This document shows positions 17,900-27,072 of a stretch of 47,239 nt of DNA, piece after piece (the first letter of the stretch is position 1; the number at the start of each line of letters is the position of its first letter). Both the position numbers and the translations under genes were made by a program. This stretch comes from Oscillospiraceae bacterium (lineage in GTDB: Bacteria; Bacillota; Clostridia; Oscillospirales; CAG-272): assembly GCA_015063385.1 (NCBI GenBank), contig SVUG01000012.1, positions 1 to 47,239 of the forward strand, given 5' to 3'. The notes beneath the pieces were generated by a model. That model saw nothing but the letters and a program-made list of their open reading frames with translations. It did not search any database and was not told the DNA's origin.

Positions 17900-18734
17900 T
17901 TGCTTTTTCTCCTTTGTCATAGAGCGTTTTCAGGTAAATATATTCGTATAAAATATCGTCAAACTGATAGTACCCGAAAATCTTGTGTATGCGGCTGACT
18001 TGCCATTGCTTTATGTTGTCAGTGTGGGGGTAAGGAAGATAAAAGAGGCGCTTTGAAAAATGCCTTACCACAGTATGCTTATGCAGAAATTTTTGGTCGT
18101 TATAGCGCTGGGGGAGCATCTTCTTTCTGCTTGTCGCACGAATAAGCGCACTCTGATCTGCAAATACGAGCTTTTTAGCACGGATTTCATCTCTCGCTTT
18201 TTCAAAGAGTCCCGTTCTCCTTGATTCTTTCATATTAAAAAGCAGAACGCCGGCATTAACGTAATTGGGACTTATAAGATATTTGCCGTAATGGTCGCGC
18301 GCTGCCGCATATTCCACCGCGCTTACGTCGGTATCATATAGAAGATGCACGTCACGGTTGAACATAACGTCTGCGTCAAGGTAGAGGAGCTTGTCGGGGA
18401 TATCAGGTATTAGGTCCGCAAACAGCCGTATCAGTGTATACGGTGAGCAGTAAGCGTCCTCATTGGGACAGGCGCTGAACTCATGCATATAAATTTTGGT
18501 GACATCGATTTTTACAACCGAATTTTCAGAGTTGTATTCTTTTACTACATCATTTAAAAACGCCACCTGCTTATCGCTCACAGGCAGATAATCTTGCTTT
18601 ATGTGTGAAACATCCATAGTAAAAATGAAAAACCTAATGGGCTCATTTGATTTTGAACGCTTTAGAATTGAGAGTGTGGATGTCAGAATTCCGTCAAAAA
18701 CCTTGTCGTTTCCGCAGTAGAGAATATTTATCAT
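17889..18734 (-). CDS. Family 8 glycosyltransferase
   Basis: A 281-residue GT8 family enzyme that transfers a sugar from a nucleotide-sugar donor. The N-terminal INILYCGNDKVFDGILTSTL is followed by LLYLDADVMF, whose DAD is the metal-binding DXD motif, and by YVNAGVLLFNM and DQSALI. There is no membrane segment. The start ATG overlaps the upstream acyltransferase stop by 4 bases (ATGA). It encodes as a separate protein the same activity class as the N-terminal half of the next gene. Confidence 0.9.
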   Translation of the reverse strand: MINILYCGNDKVFDGILTSTLSILKRSKSNEPIRFFIFTMDVSHIKQDYLPVSDKQVAFLNDVVKEYNSENSVVKIDVTKIYMHEFSACPNEDAYCSPYTLIRLFADLIPDIPDKLLYLDADVMFNRDVHLLYDTDVSAVEYAAARDHYGKYLISPNYVNAGVLLFNMKESRRTGLFEKARDEIRAKKLVFADQSALIRATSRKKMLPQRYNDQKFLHKHTVVRHFSKRLFYLPYPHTDNIKQWQVSRIHKIFGYYQFDDILYEYIYLKTLYDKGEKASVK

Positions 18735-19513
18735 TTTCCATTTTCCTTTCTTACGTACTCGATAACCCTTACTGTTGAGAGGGAAGCTCTCTCACACATT
18801 TTGTTGTATACTTCATCTCTCAACTTTTTTCTCCTCTCTCGCGGCGGCAAATTCTCGTCCGGGAGGAACGGACCGTCAACATAGGTCACTATTCTAGGCG
18901 TTTTAGAGAAGCGCCGCTTTTGATATGTATTGGTGAAGCAAAATACAGGAGACGACAGCTTTATCGGGTAAGCAAATGACGTGTCAGCAAAAGGACGTAT
19001 ACCCGTGTAGTAGGGCCATATATGAGCCTCGGGATAAATAACTATTCCGGCATTTTCGCCTATGCGCTGCTCAATCGCAGATGTGAAGTTCCTGTTTGCC
19101 TTAAGGTTGTTGGGGAGTGGCAGTGCACCAAGAGATTTGATTACTCTGCCAATAACCGGCACGGAGAGATTAGCAGGATTAACAATAACGTACTTGCTTT
19201 TTTTCTTATCAAGCATATTCGGTATCAAGGCGTCGCCAATATCCTGCGTATGATTTCCGTACAAAAAATAACCTTGACTGCTATATGCTCTCATAGCTTT
19301 TTTGCCCACTACCTTGTGACCAAATATTATTTTAGTATACAAAAATGCGAGCGGCATTGCTATGACTCTGTACCAGAAAAAATGCGTGAAGCGCTTCCAT
19401 GCCGAATTCTCGCAGTACACATAATTTTCATCTATTATAGGACAATCAAGGAGTGCGGTCGAAAATTCGTCATTAAGCTCGTCCTCGTAATATATGATTT
19501 TCCTTTTTTTCAA
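18731..19513 (-). CDS. PlsC-type 1-acyl-glycerol-3-phosphate acyltransferase
   Basis: A 260-residue acyltransferase that probably makes phosphatidic acid or acylates a glycolipid at the membrane. Start at TTG 19513, eight bases after AAGGAG; the longer upstream frame lies in the leader. Hydrophobic residues near 46-62 suggest membrane association. The usual NHX4D motif appears as NHTQDIGD (87-94), in which the Asp spacing from His is +3 or +6 rather than +5. YPEAH (160-164) matches the second motif. It is first in a three-gene unit with GT8 and the GT8-PlsC fusion. Confidence 0.85.
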   Translation of the reverse strand: MKKRKIIYYEDELNDEFSTALLDCPIIDENYVYCENSAWKRFTHFFWYRVIAMPLAFLYTKIIFGHKVVGKKAMRAYSSQGYFLYGNHTQDIGDALIPNMLDKKKSKYVIVNPANLSVPVIGRVIKSLGALPLPNNLKANRNFTSAIEQRIGENAGIVIYPEAHIWPYYTGIRPFADTSFAYPIKLSSPVFCFTNTYQKRRFSKTPRIVTYVDGPFLPDENLPPRERRKKLRDEVYNKMCERASLSTVRVIEYVRKENGK

Positions 19514-19579
19514 GACATTATCTCCTTGTAAAATTGCGGCAGCAAAACGTTTGTTTGCCGTATTTTTTTGTCTGAATAA

Positions 19580-19608
19580 AGTATAAGCGCCCAAATAGAA
19601 CAAGTCAA
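19580..19608 (-). promoter_or_regulatory. Promoter of the acyltransferase-GT8 unit
   Basis: Minus strand: TTGACT (19608-19603), 17 bases, TATACT (19585-19580). Confidence 0.75.
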
Positions 19609-19652
19609 TGAACTCTCTGTTCTGTAGGGGTGAGAGAAGGTGGATATAGAAT

Positions 19653-19667
19653 TCTACAATTTGTAGA
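19653..19667. promoter_or_regulatory. Palindrome between divergent promoters, candidate operator
   Basis: TCTACAA-T-TTGTAGA, a perfect dyad of 7-bp arms about a single base. It lies between the divergent promoters of the acyltransferase unit and the XRE regulator gene. Both position and symmetry fit a site for the adjacent XRE protein. Confidence 0.5.
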
Positions 19668-19683
19668 GAAGGGTCGAAACGGC

Positions 19684-19712
19684 TTGACTTTTTCTATAAA
19701 AAAGAGTATAAT
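19684..19712 (+). promoter_or_regulatory. Promoter of the XRE regulator
   Basis: TTGACT (19684-19689), 17 bases, TATAAT (19707-19712). Confidence 0.77.
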
Positions 19713-19775
19713 AATTAATATAGAAAAAGGAATGTCTCGATTTGCAAATCAAAGTTTACATAAAGAGGACGACGT

Positions 19776-20375
19776 ATGAAAGACGTAAAAGCTACTGTCG
19801 CTGATAATCTTGTGCAGCTGAGAAAGGCGTACGGACTCACTCAGGCACAGCTTGCAGAAAAATTCAATTATTCCGACAAGGCTATATGCCGCTGGGAGCA
19901 TGGGGATACACTACCTGATATAAATACGCTCTGCGCATTAGCAGATTTTTACGGAATTACTATGAATGACCTTGTTTCTCCCGATTTTGAGGCTTCGGAG
20001 ACCGATAAAGAAGTGAGGACGGTTTTCAAATACCGTTTGCTTATTTCTGCTATGCTGCTTGCTGCGGTTTGGTTGCTTACAGTGGTTGTTTTTATAACTA
20101 CCATAGCGATGGCAAGGCCGTATTGGATAATCTTCGTCTGGGCTGTCCCTGCATCCTGCCTTGCGCTTATGCGCTTTTGGAGAGGTGGCTTAATGCATGC
20201 GGCAGTAAAAATAATTATTTATTCGCTATTCGTGTGGTCGCTTATTACTTCGGCGTTTTTGCATCTTTTGATTATAAACGGTGTAAATGCGTGGATGCTG
20301 TTCCTTATAGGAATACCGCTTGAGGCTATAATTATTTTCTGGCAACAGATAAAGAAATATAGGGACAGGATTTAA
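19776..20375 (+). CDS. XRE-family regulator with C-terminal membrane segments
   Basis: A 199-residue protein. Residues 7-66 form a Cro/C1-type helix-turn-helix (NLVQLRKAYGLTQAQLAEKF, then SDKAICRWEHGDTLPDINTL). From about residue 85 there are four hydrophobic helices and a basic C-terminal tail, so the DNA-binding domain is probably tethered to the membrane and could respond to envelope or lipid state. It is transcribed divergently from the acyltransferase/glycosyltransferase genes, across the 19653-19667 dyad, which makes them its likely target. The ligand is unknown. Confidence 0.87.
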   Translation: MKDVKATVADNLVQLRKAYGLTQAQLAEKFNYSDKAICRWEHGDTLPDINTLCALADFYGITMNDLVSPDFEASETDKEVRTVFKYRLLISAMLLAAVWLLTVVVFITTIAMARPYWIIFVWAVPASCLALMRFWRGGLMHAAVKIIIYSLFVWSLITSAFLHLLIINGVNAWMLFLIGIPLEAIIIFWQQIKKYRDRI

Positions 20376-20427
20376 ATTATTATTTTCAACGGATTTTGAG
20401 TTAAAAACAAAAAAATCCCCCATTCTA

Positions 20428-20456
20428 TTTACAAAGCATACCTTTTATGCTATAAT
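20428..20456 (+). promoter_or_regulatory. Promoter of the pseudouridine synthase gene
   Basis: TTTACA (20428-20433), 17 bases, TATAAT (20451-20456). The -10 box overlaps the first in-frame ATG (20455), which shows that this ATG cannot be the translation start. Confidence 0.78.
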
Positions 20457-20508
20457 GTCAAATAGCAATTTCGGTGGTAAGCCATTAAAAGCGATATGGA
20501 GGCGTATT

Positions 20509-21216
20509 GTGAGAATAGACAAGCTAATTTCTGAATCCGGTATTGCCTCACGCAAAGAGGCGGCGCGTGTTGCACGCGCTGGCGGAGTTATAGTTGACGG
20601 AAAGGCTGTTAAGGACCTATCCACACATATCGACCCCGAAAAATGCCGCGTAGTTTATCTTGGCAGAGAAATAGTTTACCGCCGATTTACCTACGTAATG
20701 CTGAATAAGCCTGAGGGCTACGTAAGTGCGACTGACGACAAGAGTCTGCCGTACGTCACCGAGCTTTTGCCTGATGAGCTTCGGAAAATGGAGCTTTTTC
20801 CGGTTGGCAGACTTGATAAGGACACGACAGGGCTCATGATACTGACTAATAACGGTCAGCTCGCTCACTCGCTTCTTTCGCCGAAGCACCACGTAGAAAA
20901 GGAGTATTTTTTTACGGCGGCAGAGCCTCTTTGCGACGGGGCAGAGAAACAGTTTGAGAGTGGTGTGACGCTTGCTGACGGCTACGAGTGCAAAAGCGCG
21001 GTTCTTTCTCTTTCTGATGACAGAATGAGCGGAAAAATTACTCTTACCGAGGGCAAATACCATCAGATAAAGCGTATGATTGCCGCTATGGGCAACCGTG
21101 TGACTAGTCTTGAACGAATTTCATTCGGCTCTATACCGCTTGACTGTTCACTTGGTCGTGGCGAGTGGCGCTATCTTTCCGACAGGGAAATTTCAATTTT
21201 AGAAAAACAGGGTTAA
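20509..21216 (+). CDS. RsuA/RluB/RluE/RluF-family pseudouridine synthase
   Basis: A 235-residue rRNA pseudouridine synthase. An N-terminal S4 RNA-binding domain (MRIDKLISESGIASRKEAAR) precedes the catalytic domain, with LNKPEGYVSA and the catalytic Asp in GRLDKDTTGL (D103). KYHQIKRMIAAMGN is the conserved C-terminal segment of this subfamily. The start is GTG 20509, seven bases after GGAGG, inside the transcript defined by the promoter above. Which rRNA position it modifies cannot be told; the small size fits RsuA best. Confidence 0.92.
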   Translation: MRIDKLISESGIASRKEAARVARAGGVIVDGKAVKDLSTHIDPEKCRVVYLGREIVYRRFTYVMLNKPEGYVSATDDKSLPYVTELLPDELRKMELFPVGRLDKDTTGLMILTNNGQLAHSLLSPKHHVEKEYFFTAAEPLCDGAEKQFESGVTLADGYECKSAVLSLSDDRMSGKITLTEGKYHQIKRMIAAMGNRVTSLERISFGSIPLDCSLGRGEWRYLSDREISILEKQG

Positions 21217-21293
21217 TCCCTTTTTTAGCCGCGAGAGCGGTGTGTATTTCAATTTTCGCCGTATTTGCGGCGCGTATTTCAAAGGAGAAGCAA

Positions 21294-23477
21294 ATGGACA
21301 TCTTAAAGACTCTGGCAGAGGAATTTAAAATCAAGGAGGAGCAGGTAAAGGAAACCGTTGCTCTTATCGATGAAGGAAACACGATTCCCTTTATTTCGAG
21401 ATACCGTAAGGAAGTGACGGGCGGTCTTGACGACGCAACGCTCCGTGACCTGAACGACAGACTTAACTATCTTCGCAAAATGGACGAGCGCCGAGAGGAG
21501 ATTTCAAATCTTATTGACGCACAGGGCAAGCTTACGCCTGAAATTACCTTTGCGCTTAACAATGCAAAAACGCTCGTTGAGCTTGAGGATATATATCTTC
21601 CTTACAGACCTAAGAGAAAGACCAGAGCCTCAGTTGCAAGAGATAAGGGACTCGAGCCTCTTGCAAATTACATTCTTGAACAGCGTGACGCATATGACCC
21701 CACAATTGAGGCTTATGCCGAACAGTTTATCGTTATTTCCGATGAGAAGGACAAGTCTGTTCCTGATGCACAGGCAGCGCTCGCAGGCGCATCTGATATT
21801 ATCGCAGAGGATATTTCCAATAATGCAGAAATCAGAAAGATGCTCCGTGAGTTCACTATGAAGAACGGTTCTCTTTCCGCAAAGGGCACGACAGAGGAAA
21901 CCTCTGTTTATGAAAACTACTACGATTTCTCCGAGCCTATCAAGAAGCTCAAGGGACACCGCGTTCTTGCTATTAACCGTGGCGAGAAGGAGGAATTTCT
22001 TAAGGTTGCGGTCACTCTTCCCGAGGAGGACGGAATTGCACAGCTCGTATCCAAGGTTATAACCAATAAGCAGTCCCCGGCGCTTTCTTATCTCATGGCT
22101 ACGATAAGAGATGCTTACGAGCGTCTTTTGTTCCCGGCTATCGAGAGGGAAGTTCGCACTACACTCTTTGATGATGCCTGTGAGGGCGCGCTCAAGGTAT
22201 TCTCCGAGAACCTTCGCAATCTTCTTCTGGCAGCACCTCTTAAGGGCAAGACCGTGCTTGGCTACGACCCTGGTTATGCTCACGGCTGTAAGCTTGCTGT
22301 TGTTGACAAGACAGGAAAGGTGCTTGACACCGCAGTTATCTATCCCGTTAAGCCCAGAGAGGACATCGAGCGCTCCAAGGCTACCGTGCTTCGACTTGTA
22401 AAGAAGCATAACGTTGACGTTATATCTATCGGAAACGGAACGGCATCGCGTGAGTCCGAGCAGTTTATTGCAGAGCACGTTATCCGTGATGCTTCCTGTC
22501 CCAAGGGCGTTAAGTACACCATAGTTTCCGAGGCAGGCGCATCGGTTTACTCGGCTTCCAAGGTCGCAACCGAGGAGTTCCCGGACTTCGACGTAATGCA
22601 GAGAAGTGCAATTTCTATCGCAAGACGACTTCAGGACCCCCTTGCAGAGCTTGTTAAAATTGAGCCTAAGGCAATAGGCGTTGGTCAGTATCAGCACGAT
22701 ATGAAGCAGGCTCGTCTGACCGAGGCACTTGGCGGCGTTGTTGAGGGCTGTGTAAACGGTGTTGGCGTTGACGTTAATACCGCGTCCTATTCTCTTCTTT
22801 CATACGTTTCGGGTATCAATGCAACGGTTGCAAAGAATATCGTTAAATACAGAGAGGAGAATGGCGAGTTCAAGACTCGCGCTCAGATTCTCAAGGTTCC
22901 GAAGCTCGGTGACAAGGCGTTCACCCAGTGTGCAGGCTTCCTTCGTATCCATGACGGTAAGCAGGTATTTGACTCTACGGGCGTTCACCCCGAGTCTTAT
23001 GCTATCGCAGAGGACCTTCTTAAGCGCTTCGGCTTCTCTACCGAGGACGTAAGAAGCGGAAATCTTCCTCTCCTTAGATTCAAGGCAGAGCAGTACGGTA
23101 TTGCAAAGCTTGCTCGCGAGCTCGGCTGCGGTGAGCCCACTCTCGAGGATATTATCTCCGAGCTTGAGAAGCCCGGCAGAGATATTCGTGACGACGCACC
23201 TGCTCCCATTCTCTCTACTGACGTTCTTGATATAAACGACCTTAAGACCGATATGCAGCTTAAGGGTACTGTAAGAAACGTGGTTGACTTTGGCTGCTTC
23301 GTTGACATCGGCGTTCACCACGACGGTCTTCTTCACATCTCTGAGATGAGTGATAAATTCATTAAACACCCCTCCGAGCTCTTTAAAACGGGTGACGTAA
23401 TTGAAGTAAAAATCAAGGACGTTGACGTTAAGAAGCATCGAATTTCACTCACCAGAAAGGGCATGAATGTAAAGTAA
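21294..23477 (+). CDS. tex: Tex family RNA-binding transcription accessory protein
   Basis: A 727-residue Tex protein. Start at ATG 21294 behind AAGGAG; a longer frame would overlap the upstream gene. N-terminal helical domain with GNTIPFISRYRKE, the YqgF/RNase H-like domain from about residue 322 (GYDPGYAHGCKLAVVD), helix-hairpin-helix segments with GVDVNTASYSLLSYVSGI and PKLGDKAFTQCAGFLRI, and a C-terminal S1 domain (about 654-723, with DFGCFVDIG and HDGLLHISEM). Tex binds nucleic acid and affects transcription and RNA turnover. The 78-base gap upstream holds small dyads (CCGC-GAGA-GCGG and CGCCG/CGGCG) and two GTATTTCAA repeats. Confidence 0.95.
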   Translation: MDILKTLAEEFKIKEEQVKETVALIDEGNTIPFISRYRKEVTGGLDDATLRDLNDRLNYLRKMDERREEISNLIDAQGKLTPEITFALNNAKTLVELEDIYLPYRPKRKTRASVARDKGLEPLANYILEQRDAYDPTIEAYAEQFIVISDEKDKSVPDAQAALAGASDIIAEDISNNAEIRKMLREFTMKNGSLSAKGTTEETSVYENYYDFSEPIKKLKGHRVLAINRGEKEEFLKVAVTLPEEDGIAQLVSKVITNKQSPALSYLMATIRDAYERLLFPAIEREVRTTLFDDACEGALKVFSENLRNLLLAAPLKGKTVLGYDPGYAHGCKLAVVDKTGKVLDTAVIYPVKPREDIERSKATVLRLVKKHNVDVISIGNGTASRESEQFIAEHVIRDASCPKGVKYTIVSEAGASVYSASKVATEEFPDFDVMQRSAISIARRLQDPLAELVKIEPKAIGVGQYQHDMKQARLTEALGGVVEGCVNGVGVDVNTASYSLLSYVSGINATVAKNIVKYREENGEFKTRAQILKVPKLGDKAFTQCAGFLRIHDGKQVFDSTGVHPESYAIAEDLLKRFGFSTEDVRSGNLPLLRFKAEQYGIAKLARELGCGEPTLEDIISELEKPGRDIRDDAPAPILSTDVLDINDLKTDMQLKGTVRNVVDFGCFVDIGVHHDGLLHISEMSDKFIKHPSELFKTGDVIEVKIKDVDVKKHRISLTRKGMNVK

Positions 23478-23493
23478 TATTTGCAAAATACAG

Positions 23494-23533
23494 AAATCGG
23501 CTATGCGATTTTAAAAGCATAGTCGATTTTTTT
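23494..23533 (+). terminator. tex terminator
   Basis: AAATCGGCTATGC pairs with GCATAGTCGATTT (one G-T pair), followed by a T tract. Confidence 0.85.
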
Positions 23534-23608
23534 GTTTTAAAAATACTGAGCATTGTTTTTCTGAAAAGACAAGGACATTCGCTATTTTAAAATATTTTTT
23601 GCAAAAAC

Positions 23609-23637
23609 TTGATAATTGATTAAAAGTGTGTTATAAT
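23609..23637 (+). promoter_or_regulatory. Promoter of importer 1
   Basis: TTGATA (23609-23614), 17 bases, TATAAT (23632-23637). The short leader contains ACGTGCGC-ATAG-GCGCGT just before the ribosome binding site, a possible regulatory hairpin. Confidence 0.77.
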
Positions 23638-23679
23638 TTTTATTATTTACGTGCGCATAGGCGCGTAGAGGAGGGAAGT

Positions 23680-24570
23680 ATGGAAAAGAATAATCCTAAA
23701 GCCTGGCTGTATCTTTTACCCGCCATACTGTTTATCGGCGTATTTATGATATATCCATTGATAGACGTACTTATATACTCCTTTGAGGAGGGATTCAATT
23801 TCGCCTCGCAGTCATATTTTGGCGTCGGATTTTATAACTACAATTATGTTCTTCGTGACCCGTTTTTTCTTCAGGCCATCAAAAACACTCTTATACTTGT
23901 TTTTATTACCGTGCCGGTATCTACCGCACTCTCTCTTCTTATATCCGTCGGCCTTTCCTCTATTAAAAAGCTCCGTAATCTTTTCCAGACGGTTTATTTT
24001 CTTCCGTACGTGACGAACACTCTTGCCGTTGGTTTGGTGTTTATGATACTTTTCAAGCCTACCGTTTATAACGACGGTCTGGTTAATATGGTGATAGAGG
24101 CGTTTGGCGGACAAGCCGTTGACTTTATCGACGGTCCGTACTGGGCTAAAATGCTCGTGCTTTGTTTATACACCGTATGGGTGGTTATGCCGTTTAAGAT
24201 TCTTATTTTCACCAGTGCTATTGCATCCGTGCCGCAAACCTATTATGATGCGGCAAGAATTGATAATACCACCAGTCTTCGTATGTTCTCGCGTATTACG
24301 CTGCCGATGATTTCTCCATCAATATTCTACCTTGTTATCACAGGATTTATAGGAGCATTCAAGGCGTACAGCGATGCGGTCGCACTCTTTGGCACTAATC
24401 TTAACGCATCTGAAATGAACACGATTGTCGGCTATGTATACGATATGCTGTACGGAGACGGCGGCGGTTATCCGTCGTTTGCATCGGCAGCAGCAATAAT
24501 ACTTTTCGCTATTGTTCTTACGATAACCTGCATAAATCTTATCGTAAGCAAAAAACGCGTGCATTATTAA
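23680..24570 (+). CDS. ABC importer permease, MalF/UgpA type (importer 1)
   Basis: A 296-residue inner-membrane permease of the carbohydrate-type binding-protein-dependent family. Start ATG 23680 follows GGAGGG; an upstream in-frame ATG at 23626 lies before the -10 box and is excluded. About six helices, with the cytoplasmic EAA-like loop YYDAARIDNTTSLRMFSRIT and LPM contacting the ATPase. It pairs with the MalG-type permease 10 bases downstream and the lipoprotein after that. It is a paralogue of the permease at 30577. No ATPase is encoded in this unit. Confidence 0.92.
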   Translation: MEKNNPKAWLYLLPAILFIGVFMIYPLIDVLIYSFEEGFNFASQSYFGVGFYNYNYVLRDPFFLQAIKNTLILVFITVPVSTALSLLISVGLSSIKKLRNLFQTVYFLPYVTNTLAVGLVFMILFKPTVYNDGLVNMVIEAFGGQAVDFIDGPYWAKMLVLCLYTVWVVMPFKILIFTSAIASVPQTYYDAARIDNTTSLRMFSRITLPMISPSIFYLVITGFIGAFKAYSDAVALFGTNLNASEMNTIVGYVYDMLYGDGGGYPSFASAAAIILFAIVLTITCINLIVSKKRVHY

Positions 24571-24580
24571 GGAGGAAGCT

Positions 24581-25453
24581 ATGGAAAAAACTGTTGATTC
24601 CGGAAAACTGCACGTGCAGCAAAAGAAAAAAGCGGCAGTTCGTGCCGTGGTATACACGCTTCTTGCAATTTGGGCGCTTATAGTATTGTTCCCGTTCTAT
24701 TGGATGCTTTTGACGTCGTTTAAAAGCTACGGTGATTATAACGCCGAAAGCATGCCGCAGTTTATTACGTTGAGTCCCACACTTGAAAACTATTATACTG
24801 CATTTACATCGGTGCCGCTTCTTGATTATTTCTTCAATACGCTCGTTTTTACAGTTGCGACAACCGCGCTTATGCTTGTTATAATCGTTCCTGCGGCATT
24901 TGCATTTGCAAGACTTAATTTCAAGGGCAAAAATCTCGTTTTCGTGCTGTTTTTATCGCTTATGATGATACCGAGCGAGCTTGTAATTATCACGAATTTT
25001 GTCACCATTACAGAGCTTGATTTGCGCAACACATTTACAGGTCTGATTTTGCCCTCGGTGACGTCAATTTTCTATATTTACCTCTTAAAAGAGAATTTCT
25101 CGCAGATTCCAGACGAGCTTTACTATGCCGCCAAGGTTGACGGCACGAGTGATTTTAAGTATATGATGCGAGTTATGCTGCCAATTTGTAAGCCGACCGT
25201 TGTGACGATAACAATACTTAAGGTTATTGAATGCTGGAACTCTTACGTGTGGCCAAGGCTCATTACCGATGACGAGAACTACTTCCTCGTTTCCAACGGC
25301 ATACAGGCTATACGCGAAAGCGGCTTTGGCAGAGAGCACATTCCCGCCATGATGGCTGCTGTCGTGGTTATATCCATTCCTCTTGTAATTTTGTTCCTAA
25401 TCTTTAAAAACAAAATTATGGAAGGTGTAGCGAGAGGGGGTACAAAGGGGTGA
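24581..25453 (+). CDS. ABC importer permease, MalG/UgpE type (importer 1)
   Basis: A 290-residue permease with about six helices, partner of the preceding gene. Family features: FPFYWMLLTSFKSYGDYNAE after the first helix, and the EAA-like loop LYYAAKVDGTSDFKYMMRVM followed by LPI. It ends in the basic segment GVARGGTKG usual for MalG-type proteins. AAGGAGG precedes the ATG. Its stop codon overlaps the leader of the binding-protein gene, and the ribosome binding site for that gene lies within the last codons. Confidence 0.92.
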   Translation: MEKTVDSGKLHVQQKKKAAVRAVVYTLLAIWALIVLFPFYWMLLTSFKSYGDYNAESMPQFITLSPTLENYYTAFTSVPLLDYFFNTLVFTVATTALMLVIIVPAAFAFARLNFKGKNLVFVLFLSLMMIPSELVIITNFVTITELDLRNTFTGLILPSVTSIFYIYLLKENFSQIPDELYYAAKVDGTSDFKYMMRVMLPICKPTVVTITILKVIECWNSYVWPRLITDDENYFLVSNGIQAIRESGFGREHIPAMMAAVVVISIPLVILFLIFKNKIMEGVARGGTKG

Positions 25454-25455
25454 AA

Positions 25456-27072
25456 ATGTTAAGAAAACTTGTCATTTTTGCGTTTTTATCTATCTTTTGC
25501 GCAGCATTTCTTGCTTCTTGTCATGGAAGTAAGGAGATTAATGAAACCTCCGTTCCGACGAATTTTGACGCTTCAAAGAGTTATGAAATTACATTCTGGG
25601 CAAAGAATGAAAACAATGCTACTCAGCGAGGTGTTTATGATGCGGCGATTGAAAGATTTGAGCAAATATACCCGAATATTTCAGTCACTATAAAGCATTA
25701 TACCAGCTACGACGATATTTACAATGACGTAATCACCAATATTCAAACCTCAACCACCCCCAACGTTTGTATTACCTATCCCGACCATATAGCGACTTAC
25801 ATTACGGGTGAGGACGTTGTGGTTCCGCTTGACGAGCTTATTGCCAACGAGCGCTACGGCTTCGGCGGCAGTGAGGTTAAATTTGACTCACCCAAATATT
25901 CGGATATGGTTAGCGAATTCATGGATGAGTGCTATATAGGAGACGAGCTTTACGCTCTGCCTTTTATGCGCTCCACCGAGGCGTGTTATATCAATAAGAC
26001 CTACGTCGAGGCGCTCGGATATACTCTTCCGTCGGTTCTAACGTGGGATTTCGTATTTGAGGTATCTAATGCAGCTCTTGCAAAGAACCCTGATGGCACG
26101 TATGCCGTCAACAATCAGAAGGTTATGATTCCGTTTATATACAAATCAACGGATAACATGATGATTCAGATGCTTAGGCAGAAGGGCGCAGGATATTCTA
26201 ACGATTCCGGAAAAATTGAGATGTTTAACGATACGACGCGCCAGCTTTTGAAAATGGTTGCCGAAAACACCGCAACCGGAGCATTTTCAACCTTCAAAAT
26301 TTCGAGCTACCCCGGAAATTATCTCAACAAAGGACAGTGCATATTTGCCGTTGACTCAACTGCAGGAGCTACTTGGATGGGCTCTGATGCGCCCTTGATA
26401 GACGTGCCTGAAAGTGCGCTTCGCGAATTTGAAACGGTGGTTATGCCGATACCTCAGTTTGATGAAAAAAATCCCGTTATGATTTCTCAGGGACCGTCGC
26501 TCTGCATATTTAATAAGGAAGATTCGGGTGAGGTGATGGCTTCGTGGCTGTTCGTGCAGTATCTTCTTTCAAACGATACGCAGATTGCTTATGCTCAAAC
26601 CGAGGGATACGTTCCGGTCACGACTAAAGCTCAGCAGTCGTCTGAGTATCAGGAATATTTATCCAGAAGTGGAGAAGATAACGAGCTTTATTATAATGTA
26701 AAAATAGATGCGGCAAAAATGCTTCTTGATAACGTTGAAAACACCTTTACAACGGCAGTCTTCAACGGCTCTACGTCCCTTAGAAATGCTGCCGGAGAAA
26801 TGATTGAGAAGGTGGCTAAATCTATCAGAAGAAAAGAAAAGGTGGACGACCGATACATTACGCGACTTTTTGCCGACGTTCGTTCTTTGTATAGGCTGGA
26901 TCAGGTCGAGGCCTCTGCTTCAAAAACAAAGCTAGGACCGTTGCCGCCACTTTCTATTGCACTTCTTTGCGCATTGGCAGTCATTTGGGTAGGCATAGCC
27001 TCTTATGTGCTTATACCGAAAATACTCAAAACAAAAAATAAAAAAACTCCGACAGATATTGACATTCGGTAA
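25456..27072 (+). CDS. Family 1 solute-binding lipoprotein with an extra C-terminal membrane helix (importer 1)
   Basis: A 538-residue extracellular binding protein. N-terminal signal peptide with lipobox LASC (Cys near residue 22). The family 1 (MalE/UgpB) body has ITFWAKNENNA, YPDHIATY, LYALPFMRSTEA and ISQGPSLCIF. Unlike normal members it ends in a predicted transmembrane segment (LSIALLCALAVIWVGIASYV) and a basic tail, so it may be anchored at both ends. Start ATG 25456 is preferred over GTG 25450, which lies in the GGGGTG ribosome binding site. It is paralogous to the binding protein at 32616, sharing YPDH and FNGS motifs. The ligand is unknown. Confidence 0.88.
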   Translation: MLRKLVIFAFLSIFCAAFLASCHGSKEINETSVPTNFDASKSYEITFWAKNENNATQRGVYDAAIERFEQIYPNISVTIKHYTSYDDIYNDVITNIQTSTTPNVCITYPDHIATYITGEDVVVPLDELIANERYGFGGSEVKFDSPKYSDMVSEFMDECYIGDELYALPFMRSTEACYINKTYVEALGYTLPSVLTWDFVFEVSNAALAKNPDGTYAVNNQKVMIPFIYKSTDNMMIQMLRQKGAGYSNDSGKIEMFNDTTRQLLKMVAENTATGAFSTFKISSYPGNYLNKGQCIFAVDSTAGATWMGSDAPLIDVPESALREFETVVMPIPQFDEKNPVMISQGPSLCIFNKEDSGEVMASWLFVQYLLSNDTQIAYAQTEGYVPVTTKAQQSSEYQEYLSRSGEDNELYYNVKIDAAKMLLDNVENTFTTAVFNGSTSLRNAAGEMIEKVAKSIRRKEKVDDRYITRLFADVRSLYRLDQVEASASKTKLGPLPPLSIALLCALAVIWVGIASYVLIPKILKTKNKKTPTDIDIR

